DNA of 64,000 bases from the NCBI GenBank assembly GCA_031277535.1, contig JAITMD010000003.1, positions 186,001 to 250,000 of the forward strand, given 5' to 3'. Below are positions 63,354 through 64,000 of the stretch, in pieces. Under the pieces are notes generated by a model. It was not told the DNA's origin. It ran no database searches and saw only the letters and a program-made list of their open reading frames with translations. The position numbers and the translations under genes are program-made. The number at the start of each line of letters is the position of its first letter. Position 1 is the stretch's first letter. This DNA comes from Flavobacteriaceae bacterium (lineage in GTDB: Bacteria > Bacteroidota > Bacteroidia > Flavobacteriales > Flavobacteriaceae).

Positions 63354-63491
63354 CCATAATAATAAATGATTGAATGATAAATTAATAAAATGAAAAATAA
63401 ATACTTGTAAATCAACTTTTCATTACGAAAGTTTCAAGAACAGAAATAATTCAGTATTTTCGTGGCTGAATATATATAGAAATACATACAT

Positions 63492-64000
63492 ATGAAATTC
63501 GATATTATTGTTTTAGGAAGTGGCCCTGGAGGGTACGTAACTGCTATTAGAGCATCTCAATTAGGTTTTAAAGTTGCAGTTGTTGAGAAAGAAAATTTAG
63601 GAGGAATCTGCTTAAACTGGGGATGTATCCCAACAAAAGCCCTTTTAAAATCAGCACAAGTATTTGAATACCTTAAACATGCTTTAGACTATGGTCTGAC
63701 AGTTAATGGTGAAGTAGACAAAGATTTCAATGCTGTAGTAGCAAGATCTCGTGGTGTTGCAGAAGGAATGAGCAAAGGAGTTCAGTTCTTAATGAAAAAG
63801 AACAAAATCGAAGTAATCGATGGATTTGGAAAAGTAAAGGCTGGTAAAAAAGTTGATGTTACTGACAAAGATGGTAAAGTAACTGAAATTTCAGCAGATC
63901 ATATTATTATTGCAACTGGTGCTCGTTCAAGAGAATTACCTAATTTACCACAAGATGGTAAAAAAGTAATAGGGTACCGTCAAGCAATGACTTTACCACA
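63492..64000 (+). CDS. lpdA: Dihydrolipoyl dehydrogenase, N-terminal part (3' end outside window)
   Basis: The frame starts at the ATG at 63492 and is open to the window end, giving 169 residues. The FAD-binding GSGPGGYVTAIRASQLG, the redox-active disulfide in GGICLNWGCIPTKALL and the IIIATGARSREL motif are all present and in normal order. The enzyme reoxidises lipoamide in 2-oxo-acid dehydrogenase complexes with NAD+. No complex genes are visible in the window. The gene is separated from the surface operon by two terminators. Confidence 0.93.
   Translation, partial: MKFDIIVLGSGPGGYVTAIRASQLGFKVAVVEKENLGGICLNWGCIPTKALLKSAQVFEYLKHALDYGLTVNGEVDKDFNAVVARSRGVAEGMSKGVQFLMKKNKIEVIDGFGKVKAGKKVDVTDKDGKVTEISADHIIIATGARSRELPNLPQDGKKVIGYRQAMTLP

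Larger units (their letters stand above)
63117..63491. other. Gene-free interval before the lipoamide dehydrogenase gene
   Basis: It holds two successive terminator hairpins of the surface operon (63164-63202 and 63246-63273), a promoter and an untranslated leader. No coding frame is credible. Confidence 0.6.

Overview
The window is AT-rich chromosomal DNA from a Flavobacteriaceae bacterium, probably Myroides or a close relative. The genus is inferred from gene content and is not proven. Four things support the family: -7 boxes of the Bacteroidetes type (TAnnTTTG) ahead of many genes; a type IX secretion/gliding-type surface locus with a CHU_C sorting domain, PorP/SprF and a PorE-like OmpA protein; typical flavobacterial families (DUF3822, DUF6095, fused CcsBA); and a very low GC content. 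I found no tRNA, rRNA, CRISPR array, intact insertion sequence or prophage.

Layout. Positions 1-2.8 kb hold the end of coaE and an RprXY-type two-component pair. From 2.8 to 12.4 kb are a Crp-family regulator, an LTA-synthase-like sulfatase, bioB, an M1 aminopeptidase, kdsB, a DinB protein, a GNAT enzyme and an unknown protein. From 12.4 to 18.2 kb are a fused CcsBA cytochrome c biogenesis protein, an aminotransferase, and a TetR-HPP pair with a large inverted-repeat operator. From 18.2 to 20.9 kb is a small accessory patch: an intergenic hairpin, an unknown protein, and a protein with a TNT-like (NAD glycohydrolase fold) region that lacks the catalytic glutamine. From 20.9 to 28.7 kb are a ZIP transporter, RNA and other methyltransferases, a sirtuin, TrmH, a murQ-DUF6095-lipoprotein-TerC operon, and the RNase P RNA.

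From 28.8 to 41.6 kb are a TonB-dependent receptor operonic with an IphP-type phosphatase, rsmD-DUF3822, a RecD-like helicase, NhaC, a lipoprotein, an e(P4) phosphatase, and the cobT-cobS-cobC salvage operon. From 41.6 to 43.2 kb is an unusual gene-poor region. It has a giant hairpin made of 11-bp repeats, then a promoter, a well-preserved cobalamin riboswitch and a terminator that together frame a transcript with no recognisable gene. A TPR protein and two membrane-bound AraC-type regulators follow.

From 49.0 to 63.1 kb is the main system: five co-directional genes for surface structures. They encode a lectin/RCC1/DUF11 protein of 1383 aa, a tail-fibre-like repeat protein of 1876 aa, a protein with a type IX type-B sorting domain, a PorP/SprF outer-membrane protein, and a PorE-like TPR/beta-propeller/OmpA protein. 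I infer a dedicated T9SS-linked surface-fibre module, possibly controlled by the AraC pair upstream. The window ends inside a dihydrolipoyl dehydrogenase gene.
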